Below, in pieces: positions 43,361 through 54,806 of a stretch of DNA of 64,000 bases. This DNA is from Bilabrum cf. latius (Eukaryota; Bigyra: Bicosoecida; Bigyra; Bicosoecida). How positions within the stretch are numbered: position 1 is the first letter of the stretch; every line of letters starts with the position of its first letter. Location of the stretch: NCBI GenBank assembly GCA_965178125.1, contig OZ237749.1, positions 1,116,001-1,180,000 of the forward strand. The letters are read 5' to 3'. A program made the position numbers and the translations under genes. The notes below the pieces were generated by a model that was not told the origin of the DNA, ran no database searches, and saw only the letters and a list, made by a program, of their open reading frames with translations.

Positions 43361-46300
43361 TTAACCAACTTTCAGGCGCATTGGCTATCCAATAACTTTC
43401 ACCTTGCTCCCCAGCCCCGAAGAGGGCTTGGCCGGCACCTTTTTGCCCCGGTAGATGCAGGTCCACCGGCCGGTGGGCACGGGGCTGCCGGTGGCGGGGT
43501 CCATCACGGGCTCTGGCCGCCATCCCTGGTCCGATGGATCCACCAGGTGTGCCGGGACCAGCCCATCCGCTGAGCCTGTCTCTTCTTCTAGACGGGCACT
43601 GGATGCACTGGCAGGCTCGCCATCTTTGCTTTGGCTTCTGCTCTTGCTCTTGCTCCTCTTCTTCTTGCCCCTGCTCCTCCCCCCCGCTGCCTCTGCCTCC
43701 CGGAGATCCACGACCACCTTGACGATGTCCTCGGACACTTGCTGCACCAGCTCCTTGGTCGTCGGCGAGGAGTAGCTCAAGTCCGGGCTGCTGTTGATCT
43801 CGATGAGCCAGGGCTGCAGCGAGGCGCTCACCATGAAATCATACCCGAACATCTCGAAACTCTGCGCCCTCTCGTCACCCATGTCCCGAGAGGCCAACAG
43901 TGCCAGCACAACGCACCGCTTCAAGCTAGGCTACAGCTCCTCGGTCCACACGTCCCTGCCGAACTGCTGTTGCAGCCACTCCCGGAACTGCCTCGAGTGC
44001 CACATGTTCCCCTCGGCAATGTCCTCCGCGTGATCCCCGAAATCGTCCGCGTACTTCTGCACCGAGTTGTTGGCCAGGTGGATGAACCTGTCGGCAAGGT
44101 CCTCAAGAGAGAATTTGTGGCAGCAGAAGCGCAGGTAGCAGTCCTCGTAGAAGTACACGGTCAGCGGGGAGAAGCTGGTGACCAGCACCCACTGCCGGAT
44201 GTCGAACTTGTAGCCCTCGATGAGCAGCGGGCGTTCGATGTATTTCTGCGCGATGTAGTTGCTCGCTTTGGTACTCACGCCCGCCCTACCTGCGAGGATG
44301 GATGGCAGGTGCCGCATACAGCGGATGCCGCGCCCGCGACTCTTGGAGGCCGGTTTCACCACCCACACGTTCTCAGCGGGTACTGCGTCCAGGTGGGGCT
44401 GTCCGTGGGGGTTCCCCCACCTGAGGGCCAGCAGGTGCATCAGGAGCGTCCACCGACCAGCTCCCAGCGGCTGCACAGTCCAGGGTCCCGCGCCAGCCCC
44501 CGCCCCTGCCCCTGCCCCTGCCCCAGCCCCCGCTCCTGCTCCTCCCCCCGCCTGCGATTGCAGTTGCCCCACACCTTCTTCCTTATCGCCGTAGAGGTCT
44601 ATACCGCGTGGATGGGGCTCCACGGCCTCCTGGCCCAGCAGGTCATCATCCACCCCGCACTCTGCCAGCTTGGCCTCCCACGCTCGCTGCCGGAGGATGC
44701 GCTTGCCCGTCTTGGCCTTGGGACCCTTGCTCTTACTTTTGCTGGTCCCTCTGCTCTTGCTGCGGCGAGAGCGCACCGACTTTGAGCTCGCACTGCTCGA
44801 GGGCTTCCTGGGCTGGGGATCCTCGGCCCCAGCCCTTGCAAGGGTGCCCGAGGCCCCCTCCGTGCCGACCTCTCCGGAGTCGTCTGACCCAGATGCCTCT
44901 CCCTCTCCCTCTGAGTCATCGCCGTCGTCCTCATCCTCGTCGTCGTCCTCATCGTCGTCGTCCTCATCGTCCACCTTCTCGCCTCGAGAAAGCTTTGCCT
45001 CTTTCTCCCGCCGCACTGCAGCAGCCACCTTCCTCTCGGACTCCCTCTCGCGCCGGCGCAGGGCAGATTCTGCTAGCAGCCTGGACGGGGCCTGCACCGC
45101 GGGGTCTCCTGCAGCCTGTGGGTCACAGTATCGCAGCACGCTCCACTCCTCGAGGGAGACGATGCTCTCGCTTGGGTGTGCCATGGACCGACAGGACGAG
45201 CGAGCTGCCTGCAGCTTGTCTCGCAGTCCTAAACCCAGTCGCAACCTGATCTGGCGCTTCCAATCCGGAAGGCTACCCGCGCTGCCCTGGATCCGCCCCT
45301 GGGACCGCGCTGCAGCAGACGCAGCCCTCTCCACTCGAGTGTGGTCGGTCTGCACCGACCTGTGTCGCCGGACACAGCCTGTGCCAGCAAGCCCTCCAGG
45401 CGGCAACCCGGTTGCTCCGTGCGAGTCACGGGACGCGCGGGCGTGTCGCCCTGGTTCGGCCAAGGCTGGCCACGAGTCCAGGTGTTCCGGGCCGGGCGCC
45501 AGCAGCATGCGGGCGAGCACGCACATGGCTGCATCCAGCACTGGCTTGTTTACAGACAGTGAAGCGCTCGCATCGATGCACTCTGGCCTCTCAGCCAGGG
45601 AACACAGCGCATCAATGGCTTCCTCTGGCGTTGGGTCCTTGACGACCGGCTGGCTGCCTGCATCGGCCGCCTGCTTGGGGTCTGCTGGCGTTGGGGCGGG
45701 AGCTGGTTGGCCCTCGGCTGCGCCTGAAGTTGCCCTTGCCCTCCCCCCTAGGACAGTGCCGGCACCCGCCCTCAAGTCCGATAGCCCCGCCTGAATCTCG
45801 AGAGCATCAATCTCCCCTCCGCCGCTGGCCTTGCTGCTACCAGGGGCGGCCTTCCAATCCTCCTCTCGAGCCTTCGACAGCACAGCTCGGCAGACTTGCA
45901 ATACCACACGAGTTGCAACCTGTCCTCTAAAATCGTCCAAAAAACGCGCATACCCCACCGGGTGTGCTAAATCAAAGCAGCGGGGGAAAAACTGGTTGGC
46001 AGATTGTGACTGCGTCCACCTCAGCTGCTGCATGGTGCGCATAAGACCAATCTTGGTCACAACCGCAGAACCCTTACTATAGTGGTTCACGAGCTGGAAT
46101 GACTGAAGATAGTCCTTACTCCAGCGTTTCTGGCCTGGACCGCGAGCGTCACTGATCCCGCCCGGTGGGGCGTATGCGTCCCTAGTTTTGGTGCACCACC
46201 GGAGGTCAAAGTACGGACTGAATGGATCCGGATTCCTGCGCCAACCTCGCTAGACTAGAGCGCTGTGTATGTCCCGATACTTTCCTTTCATGCAAAAAAC

Positions 46301-46426
46301 CTTATCATCAGGCTCAAGACCCTGGCGCTTGCGCCATCTGCTCTCTCCCATCATGATAGCCGCGCTACCTAAGTCTTCCAGTATGCCCTCATCTTCCCAA
46401 CCATCTTGGGCCCCTGAGTCGCCCAT
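43361..46426 (-). CDS. tubulin-tyrosine-ligase-like protein, TTLL3/8 glycylase type
   Basis: Adds glycine (or glutamate) to axonemal tubulin. Single exon, 1021 residues, ATG 46426, TAA 43361. Early family block: GWRRNPDPFSPYFDLRW, QLVNHYSKGSAVVTKIGL. The ATP-grasp core begins after a ~400-residue insert: ENVWVVKPASKSRGRGI, YIAQKYIERPLLIEGYKFDIR, SPLTVYFYEDCYLRF, FIHLANNSVQK, FGYDFMVSASLQPWLIEINSSP. This fits the TTLL3/TTLL8 monoglycylase branch best. TAGs are at 46250 (V-Q-RGW), 43931 (EEL-Q-PSLKRC, inside the catalytic domain) and 43385. The insert is acidic, Ser/Arg-rich and Gly-Ala-rich. It is divergent from an unknown gene by 131 bp. Confidence 0.88.
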
Positions 46427-46557
46427 CTATCGCTAAATGAATCTACTCTCGAACGGCAACTTCGATGACAATTTCGAACGTTCGTCGCCTCGAACGTTGC
46501 TCGCCGTATGGGCCATGGCTGCAAAATTCAGGACTACTATAACTTGTTTCAAATTAA

Positions 46558-48534
46558 ATGTAGCAGCAGTATGAGTCCGCCGTGCAGTTTGCAGACCGGG
46601 ACGTTGTGACGGCATTGCTGGGTGGTGGACCTGATGTTCGCAAGACAACTCGACTGGATCTTAGTTCGCAGAAGTAGCGGATTGCGAAGCCTGCACAGAG
46701 TAGTTTTACAACGCATGCCGGGGTATGGGTCCAAGATGCGCCAGCGTGGCTGGTACGAAAGTAGGTGAAATCGCATGCACTTCGTGTGGCAACTAGAGCA
46801 CGGCGGCAGTAGATCGCAAGTATTGCTGCACACGCGATTGCTCCCCACCTTGTGCGAATGAAAGAAAGGTAGAATGGAGCAACTTGTACCGCTGGACTGA
46901 AAAGAGAACGCAGCAATACGGATGGGGACGAATCGGAGTACGCCTGTAGCATGCTTCGGGCAATCACGGCAACGCAGAGGCTCATTATTGGCGGTAGCAA
47001 GTCAGGTAGTCCTGAAAATTATGCAGAAATCATCCACTCTAGTTCATGGGCTCTTGTGGACAAGCTGCAACGCGCACCACTCGCAGCGACCACGACTGTG
47101 AGTGTCCTGCCGGCACCGAGACCTGGTTTGCGCCCATTGGACTCTTTCCTCACCGCTCTGGCGTGGTCTTCGAAGCAATTTCAGGCTTCATTTACGGATT
47201 TTCGGCGAAGTTCTGCCATGGATGCCCTTGGTGCGGTTTTGTTCGCCGCGCGAAGGTGCATTAGTTGCTGGCGCATCCCTTCGCATGCCGCCATGCTCCA
47301 GCACATGCTCACGATAGCGACAAGCATGGCGGATTGCATCTCAAAGAATGCAGATGGTCTCGTCACTGATACAATACAGAATAATGACCGAATGTCCAGC
47401 TGCTGCTCCTCGGCATCTGCTAGCGAGGCATTCATGGGGTTGGTACGGGCAGCCGAGGGGCAGAGTGAGCATCAGCACGAGCACGAGTGGCCCACCCAAG
47501 TCTTGGCTGCGCTCGACCAACTGGCAGTTGCTATGGGACGACTTGCCGGCAAGCACCTGAACCAAGGTGTACAGTGCCGCGGCTGCCAGTTCCCCACCAT
47601 GGCGCTGGCCCTCCTGCACCAGCAGGCTGTGTGGAGGGGTGCGCTGGGCCGGGCGGCGCCCGTGCTGGAGCTTGAGGGAGCAAGGGCGCGAGGCAGGGGG
47701 GTCGATGCAGGCGTCCACGGGCCGTCGTGTGCAGGCCGCACGCGGGCCTCTGTGCTGGCGCTCGTTCGTCGCAGGCTGCGGCTGGGCGCCCTGTGGACCG
47801 GTGCTCTGGCTGCAGGGGTTCTGCAGCAAGTTCGCGGCAGGTCGAAAGCTGCACTTCAGCAAGTGCCGGTTGGCTTGCTGAGACTTGGAGCCGGTCTCTG
47901 GAACACAATAAAAGGGGTAAAGGGGACGGGGGGTGGCAGGGGTAGGGGCACAGCGCAGCAGGGATTGCCCGTGCCAATGGTAGCAGCGGTCTCGGTCGCG
48001 CTTGCTGCACGTGGAGTGCTGCCAGAGCCTCATCGAGGCATAGGAAATAGCTACAGAGGTGCAGCCTGGTACAGCGCTTGCATTGCAATGCAGGTATGGG
48101 TGTGCTCGGCGGGTACAGGTTTAGGTGCCTCTCCTGAGAGCCTCGGCCTCTTCGTGCCTGCTCTGGTCTGCAGAGGCGCTCTCTCTGCGCGTGCGGCTGT
48201 GGATATGCTGAGAAGGGGAGGGGCAGACGTATGCGAGCCATTGGGAGGCCTAGGAACAGCTGCAACGAGTGCTGTTACGTTCAATCCGGTTACGTGGGCG
48301 CGAATTGCGGGTGCGGCCCATTCGGCCTCGCCTCGTCGCAATTGGGGAGCGCTCATGAAGCTGCTGCAGGATGCTGAGACATCTCCTGCCCGTGTCCGAG
48401 GTGCAGCAGCATCGGTGCTCGGAGCCGCCTTGCGAAAATCCCTGCGGAACGGGCAACTAGGCTTCGATGGGAGCGAGGGTATCGCAAGCCTAGTGATGAG
48501 CATCAGACACGGGGGGCAGGTGCCGCTAGACTGA
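46558..48534 (+). CDS. unknown protein, two exons
   Basis: I do not recognise this 607-residue protein. Exons are 46558-46760 and 46914-48534 (153-bp intron, phase 2, donor GTAGGT). The start is ATG followed at once by TAG-CAG-CAG, giving MQQQYESAVQFADRDVV; a second TAG is at 46675. Exon 2 has long Ala/Leu-rich helices and Cys clusters (RCISCWRIPSH, SSCCSSASA), and no clear signal peptide. One or two weak hydrophobic stretches (PMVAAVSVALAARGV, SLGLFVPALVCRGAL) could be membrane-associated. If exon 1 is wrong, the ATG at 46951 would start the main exon. The stop is TGA. Confidence 0.6.
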
Positions 48535-48693
48535 CCGCCCGCGCATGCATGCATGAGCTGTGTACAGCATGCAATAGTTTGAACAAGCTGTCTGCATCGC
48601 ACGTGAAATGCCCATGTTTTTGCATGCAAACACACAGTCAGCAGTGCAACAACCACTCAACTACTCGAAAGCACTGCACTGTGGTGGCCGTGC

Positions 48694-51600
48694 TCACGTC
48701 TGCCCACCCTCCTGCTCCTCCTAGTGCAGCCTGCCACCGATTCCCTCAGTGGCAGGGTCAGCATCCTGCACCGCGCTTGCTTCATCGGCTGCCTTGGCAC
48801 TGGCCTCGCTGGAGCCATCACCATCACCTGCTCCACTCGCCGCCCCTCCAGCACCCTTGTCTCCGTCCATCTCGCCGGCAGACCCGCCACTGTCTGGCCC
48901 CGCAATGGCAATGAGCTCGTCCACAGCACTATCGTCTTCGTCCATGACCTTGCTGCCCGCACTGCCCTTGCTGTCCCGGTCGCCGTCCAGAGACGCCGCC
49001 ATGGCCCCCATGCTGGCGCTGAGTGCCCTCGGGCGCGAGTGCGGGCCCACCGCGGTGGTGGCACCTCCCCCCTGCGCGATGCCCAGCACGGCCTCCTCCC
49101 GCTCGGACGGGTCATCCTCCAGGTGCTCCAGACTCACCAGCCCGGAGCCGAGGGCGCCATCCTCGGCCTCCTCCTCGTCTGGCCGGGGCGTGGACCTCCG
49201 CAGCAGGGCAGGATCCGCATCCAGCTCGTCCGCTGCCTGCACCACCGCGGCGGAGGGCCGGTGGTCGTCCCTGGGAGCCTCCACAGATAGGTCAATCGAG
49301 TCCTTCCCGTCGTCAAGCACGCCGTCTGGCGAAGAGCTTGCGCCCGCCGGGCTCGCCGCCGATCCACCAGAGGCCGCGCTGGCCCCGCCTGTGCTTCGTC
49401 CTCGCGGGGATGCACTCGGCAGCTTTGGGGGGTCCACAGACTTGCTTCCGCTAGCCGCCCCCGCCGAGCCGCCCTCAGTGGGAGCCGCTCTCGAGTCCCG
49501 CCCATCTGGCCCCAGGGCCATCGCCCCAGGAATGCCCCGCTTCGCCTCTGCTCCCACCTCACCGTCTGGATCCGCAGACAGCGCGCGCAGGGCGGGCAGC
49601 ACCTCCTCCAATTTCACCAGCCAGCCCAGGCGCCTGTTGGATGGAACCCACACTGCAGAATCGCCGTCTGATGTGCTGCCTGCTGCAGGGGCCATTGAAG
49701 ACGTGGATGCCGCCGTGCTCCCTGCAGCTGGCTTCTCTGCCCCGCCCGCGGCAGCTCCCGCTGTACCGGTGGTGCCGCCCTCCACTGATTCCGATATTAC
49801 GGCCGCACCGCTCGTTCCCTCCTCCTTCGGTTTGGCCTTGCTGCGACTGCCGTCATCCTCCTCGGGCCCAGCCCCACTGCGGGCCTAGCTCACAGCCGCG
49901 CCCACCGCCGCGGTGAGCTGCCGCACCAGCAGCAGCCGCACGTTCACCACGGGGTCCTCGGCCAGAGCTAGCAGGCCCGGCAAGAAGGTCGTCTGGAAGC
50001 GCTCCCTGCTGGCATCATCCGAGCCCGCCGCCCCCGCCTCGGCCATGGCAACGTGGATGAACAGGCGCCGCTGCTTGCTCTTGGCAGACACCGCCAGCCC
50101 CAGGAGCCTCTCCTCCACCGCGTGCCGGAAGGACTCGTCTGCCTCGCCGAGTCGTCGCAGCAGCGGCGGCAAGAGCGCAGCAGCAGCCTCTCTGACATCT
50201 GCGACTGGGTCGGCAAGCAGTCTCTGAGCGAATGGAACCACCACGCTGAAAGTAGCGGCAGGCGAGAAGATGTGGGCAAGCGTGTGGATCTGCGCAGCCA
50301 AGTCTAGGCGGGCCCTCCACTTGAGGGGGGAGGACTGCTGCAGGACCTCCTCAAGAACTGGCAGGTAGGACTCTCTGCACTCGGGGCTCAGGGCACCGAG
50401 GAATGCAGCCAGGTGCCGCACCACCCCCGCTCTCACGTCCTCGGTATCACGGCGGTACACATCAAACACGGGACAGAGATCCTTCTCTGCGATTTCGGGA
50501 CCTACGATGCGGGCTAGCTCGTGCATTGAGTGCGCCAGCGGCTTGCGCACCTGCACCTTGGGGTGTCTGCACAGCCGCACGAAGACCGGCTTCAGCACCT
50601 CCTTCCACCGATCCTTGCCCACCGCCAGGCACACTGCCGGGAAATTAAACGCGCAAAAGACGGTGAGCTCGGCATCTGCAGCGGACTGCACCCCAGCCCC
50701 CGGGGGCTGTGTCACTGACCCCGGTGCGGCTGGCCCCTGGCCCGAGCCTCCCCCCGCTGTGGGGACGTGCACCTGACCCCTGGGTAGGTCGGGGGCCATG
50801 GAGGCGTACAAGTGCAGGAGCTTGACCGGGATGTCCGCCGGCGGCAGCGTGGCGATGAAAGCGCCCAGGTGCTGGAAGGCAGAGGCCCTGACCCACCTGG
50901 AGGTGTCTCCCGCGAGGGACTCGAGGACGGGGACGAGGGCCTCGATGCGGGCGGGGGGGGACAGCGCCTTGGACACGCTCACGAGGCTCTCGGCGCAAGC
51001 CCGCCGCACCGTGTGCATGGAGTCCTCCGAAAGTCGCAGAAAGGCAGGGAGCAGCTCTGCAGCAGCTACCGCGGGCCCCACCGCCCTGCAGATCGAGTCC
51101 AGGTTGAGAGCCGCGGCCTTTCGCACTCGGAACACAGGGTCCTAGGCCAGGTAGCAGATCTCGGGGACCACGAACTGCTGGCACAAAGTGGGGCCCAGTG
51201 TGTTGGCCAGCTCGTTCATGAGAACGGCCGCAGTGGTCCTCAGGTCGTCCTTGTCGTCCTTCTTGGCCAGCCGAATCGCAATCGTGAGGACGCGCTCGCC
51301 CAGGTCTGCCACCGTCACCAGGTCGGCGATTGCAACCAGTGCTTCTCCCGCTGCTATTCGAACTTCGGGCTGAGCATCCGCTACTAATCTCTCCAGCTCG
51401 GGCAGCAACGTATCTATCACTGCTTTGTACCCGGCACCGGCTGGTTCTCGCACGAGCACAGCGGCAAGTCCTGCAACCTGCTCCGCCACATGCTGTCGAA
51501 CAATGAATTCCTCATCCCGCGCAAGAGTGGGGAGTAGCGGGAGCACCTTTGTCTTGACTTCCTCGAATCTGTGAGAGTGGCGAGAGGGAGAGCTGCGCGT

Positions 51601-51936
51601 GCGGCCATGCAGTCAATAGAGTCCAGCGGTGTTGCCAACACAAATTCTGTGCAACCTCACGGAGTTGATTTGGCTACATCGGCTATAATTTTGACGTGCA
51701 CAAGCCGCTGCAATGCGATTGAGGAGCACGAGTACTACACTATCCTGTCGATGTCCGCGAGGTTGTCGTCGAATGTAAGATCTTCGAAGGTTGGCCCTGG
51801 CGTTGATGCTGCGAAAAAATGCATTGGTCCATCAAATGTATGCCGTCACGGTTCCCTATCGATGTCATTGCAGGCGAACCGTGATCTGAAATTTCATTTT
51901 CTCACGCCTTGCCTCATCCATCATGCCGCCTGCCAT
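48694..51936 (-). CDS. PPP4R1: PPP4R1-like HEAT-repeat phosphatase regulatory subunit
   Basis: Scaffold subunit of protein phosphatase 4. Exons are 51936-51906, 51808-51661 and 51568-48694 (introns 97 and 92 bp), 1017 residues. Exon 2 gives DDNLADIDRIV-Q-YSCSS, with TAG 51735. HEAT repeats fill the first half (DEEFIVRQHVAEQVAGLA, DPVFRVRKAAALNLDSICR, DTSRWVRASAFQHLGAFI, HPKVQVRKPLAHSMHELARI, WRARLDLAAQI). The second half is an acidic disordered tail. TAG 51142 sits between two HEAT helices (YLA-Q-DPVFRVRK); others are at 49885 and 48721. The stop is TGA. Repeat order and spacing match PPP4R1 better than the PP2A A subunit, including a disordered insert between HEAT blocks. Confidence 0.85.
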
Positions 51937-52319
51937 GACTTGACTAGGCTACCTCTTGTTCCTTGTTACGCTGTGTGCAATAGAACAAACCTTTGTACAA
52001 CCTACAGATATGCAAAGGGCGTAAAATACACACGCTTGAGGGAATAATAAGCTGCAGGTTGGCTTGATCGCGGTGCATCGGCGAGAGTGTGATGAGGATG
52101 CCGATGTTGGCGAAAAGTGGCGTGCAAGACGGCTGCTGTGCGCAACATTCAGTGCCATTGTATTGTGTCAGAATACGAAGAGGGTTGTCTGTGTCAGCGA
52201 GGCACAGCTATACAATCATCGGCCCGCGGCAACCCCTTCCCCCGTGCTCGCCACGGCGCTCTAGATACTAGTCTACAAACCCGAGGAGCCGGGTGCAGCC
52301 CTGTCAACAGTCATCGTGC
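51937..52319. other. intergenic, no feature seen
   Basis: 383 bp between two minus-strand genes (PPP4R1 start and MPP-beta stop). Short open frames exist on both strands but none shows a family motif or convincing splice structure. Confidence 0.4.
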
Positions 52320-54134
52320 TCACATGCGCATGTGGTTTGTTCTGCGGCGGAACCAGTTGTAGTCGGGCAGCTCGTGCGAGTTGCCCACCGCGGCCAGAGC
52401 CAGGTCGTGGTCAGTCACCACCGCGCTGGCGGCCTTCTGCAGTGAGTCCAGGCTCACGGCATCCACGCGAGCAAACACCTCGGCTGGGGTCATGCGCCGC
52501 CCGTATGTGAGCATCTGCCGCCCGATGTCCTCGAATACCTCGGTGGATCCGTCCAGCTGCATAAGCATCTTGGCCTTGAGCTGGGCCTTGCCGCGGGCCA
52601 GCTCGTCCTCGTTCACCTCGTAGGCCAGGCGGGCCACCTCGTGCATCACGTGGTAGGCGCACATCCACTGCTGGGTGGGTGGGGCAGTCCAGTGCACGCC
52701 GAACAGGCCAGTGTCCTTGTACGTGGTGTTGAAGGCAGACACGGAGTGGGCGAAGTTGCCCTCTGCCAGCCTCCTGCAGAGCCCAGAGGCCATGTTGACT
52801 CCCTGTCCCATGGACCGGTCCCACTGGCCAAGGAGCTGCTGCATCACCATCAGCGGGAAGGCGTGCGCGTCCGTCCAACCGCCAGTCTAGAAGGCCACAG
52901 CCACGTGCGTGAGCGGCTGGGCATCGTCCCGCATGCGCAGGTCGGATCCGACGAAGTGCGCCGGGTCGGAAGGCGCCGTCACGAGGGCGCCATCCTTGGC
53001 ATCGTGCCCAGCCAGACTGCCGAAGTGCTTGTCGGCCAGCGACGCAAGCGAGTCGTGGTCCACTGCGCCTGCACCAGCCACCACCACACGGGGGCCCGTG
53101 TAGTGCGTTCGGATGTAGGAGCGCAGGTCCTCTGCCTGCAGCCTCTGGATGTTCTCCCTGGGGCCCAGGATGGTCTTGCCAAGGCCAGCGTCGGGGAAGG
53201 CAGTCTCGTGCAGCTTGTCGAAGACGACCTCCTCCATGCTCTTCTCCACCTCCTCCATCTCGCGGAGGATCACGCCCCTCTCCTCCTCGATCGATGCACT
53301 GGCGAACTCGCTGTCCTGCAAGATGTCGGCCAGAATCTCCATGGCCACCGGCACGTCCTGCTTGAACACCTTGGCGAAGTATACGGTGTGCTCGCGGCTC
53401 GTGTACGCATTCAAATGGCCGCCAATGTTCTCAATCTGCTCTTCCAACTGGTTCCGAGTGCGTGACTTAGTGCCCTTGAAAATCATATGCTCCAGGAAGT
53501 GAGCAACGCCGTTGTTAGCTTCGGTCTCGTACCGGCTGCCAGCATCCACAAAGACACCAACGGTTGCTGTCTCTCCGTGACCACCCTGCGACACTAATAC
53601 GAAGACAATAAACCACATAAACACAATCACCGAAAATTTGCAGCACCAGATCGCCGTCGTGCGCCTTGCCTCACCTCAGATGCGACGCGCACGCCATTCT
53701 TCAAGGTTGATACTTCAGTGGCAGGAGCGTTCAGTACGTGCGGGGGGAACTTTTCTGCTAGACTCTGCTCCTGCTGAACAGGGCGAGCTGACGAGAAGGC
53801 CCTGATGCGAGACCGCAGGCAGGTCGCAAGGGTTGACTGCGAGCATCTTGTGAACGTCAAAAAGCTTTGTGGGAATCATAGCTGCAGCAATGCAGCAAAT
53901 GCGGGCTCGAAGGACAAACACTACAATCTATTTGCAGCATACGGTGACAACTCGGAAAAGCCCAAATCAGTGCGTCTAGCATGCGACAAAAACAATGGTG
54001 CTTGATGTAGCAGATCGCTGAACTGATGCCCTTCGTACCACACGAATTAATATCGTCATTCAGCGGGACGAATTTGACGTAAAACTTACCGAGCGCCCTT
54101 GGACGCGCCTAATAGCGCCTCGAATTGCTGCCAT
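52320..54134 (-). CDS. PMPCB: mitochondrial processing peptidase beta subunit
   Basis: Zinc protease that removes mitochondrial presequences. Exons are 54134-54090, 53836-53675 and 53585-52320 (introns 253 and 89 bp), 490 residues, the usual size. Exon 1 and early exon 2 form an Arg/Ser-rich targeting peptide ([27 protein letters not shown]). [15 protein letters not shown] joins [18 protein letters not shown] as expected. The Zn site is HFLEH near residue 98, with the distal Glu in the [13 protein letters not shown] helix. A single TAG (52887) sits in [18 protein letters not shown], before the conserved GQWDRS block. The stop is TGA. The 253-bp intron boundary is the least certain. Confidence 0.93.
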
Positions 54135-54301
54135 GGTACACCAGGCGGGACAATGCATCTCCCATCGGGAACTGATTTAGCAGTACCCTACTTTGCAGAA
54201 ATACAGATTCTGATATTTTGAATTGTCCAGTGTCCTTTGGGAATGTGGCTCGATTTTAAGCCACAAGAAGGCCTTCCGAGCATTACTTGGAACCGAAAGG
54301 C

Positions 54302-54775
54302 ATGTCTGCATCATCATCTTCAGCGTCTCCCGGCGCAGGGGAGATGATAAGGCTGCCACCCCACGTCTCTAGAGTACTGTTCGTGAAGCATCTCCCCTTC
54401 AAGATTACTGCCAAAGAAATGTATGATGTGTTTGGAAAGTACGGAGCTATTCGCCAAATTAGGCTCGGAGACCCTGTAAATAAGAAAACGCGGGGGACTG
54501 CTTTCGTTGTATATCAAGATATCATCGATGCAAAGAGCGCAGTGGACCATCTTTCGGGCTTTGCAGTTGGGGGTAGGTACCTGCTGGTGATGTACTATTA
54601 GCCACATAAGAAGCGCCGGGTAAAAACATTGGAGGAGCAGCGCGCAGAGCTCGAGGCACTCAAGCGTAAGCACGGTCTTGACGAGGAGATGGACGGGTTG
54701 CCGACGAGAGCTGGTCTTGCAGCAAGTCGCGAAACAGAATCAACAATGAGTCTTGCGTCATCAAGCAAGCTCTAA
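54302..54775 (+). CDS. SF3B6: SF3B6/p14, branch-site-binding splicing factor
   Basis: RRM protein of the U2 snRNP SF3b complex that touches the branch-point adenosine. Single exon, 157 residues. RNP motifs are clear: [11 protein letters not shown] (RNP2) and [11 protein letters not shown] (RNP1). [21 protein letters not shown] and [18 protein letters not shown] match the family. The TAG at 54599 directly follows MYY, giving YY-Q; the tail continues with a charged helix ([18 protein letters not shown]), which relatives also have. Cut at the TAG, the protein would lose that helix. The stop is TAA, 31 bp from the convergent ATG9 stop. Confidence 0.95.
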
Positions 54776-54806
54776 GTATACGTCATTACGAACGGGGTTC
54801 CTGTTG

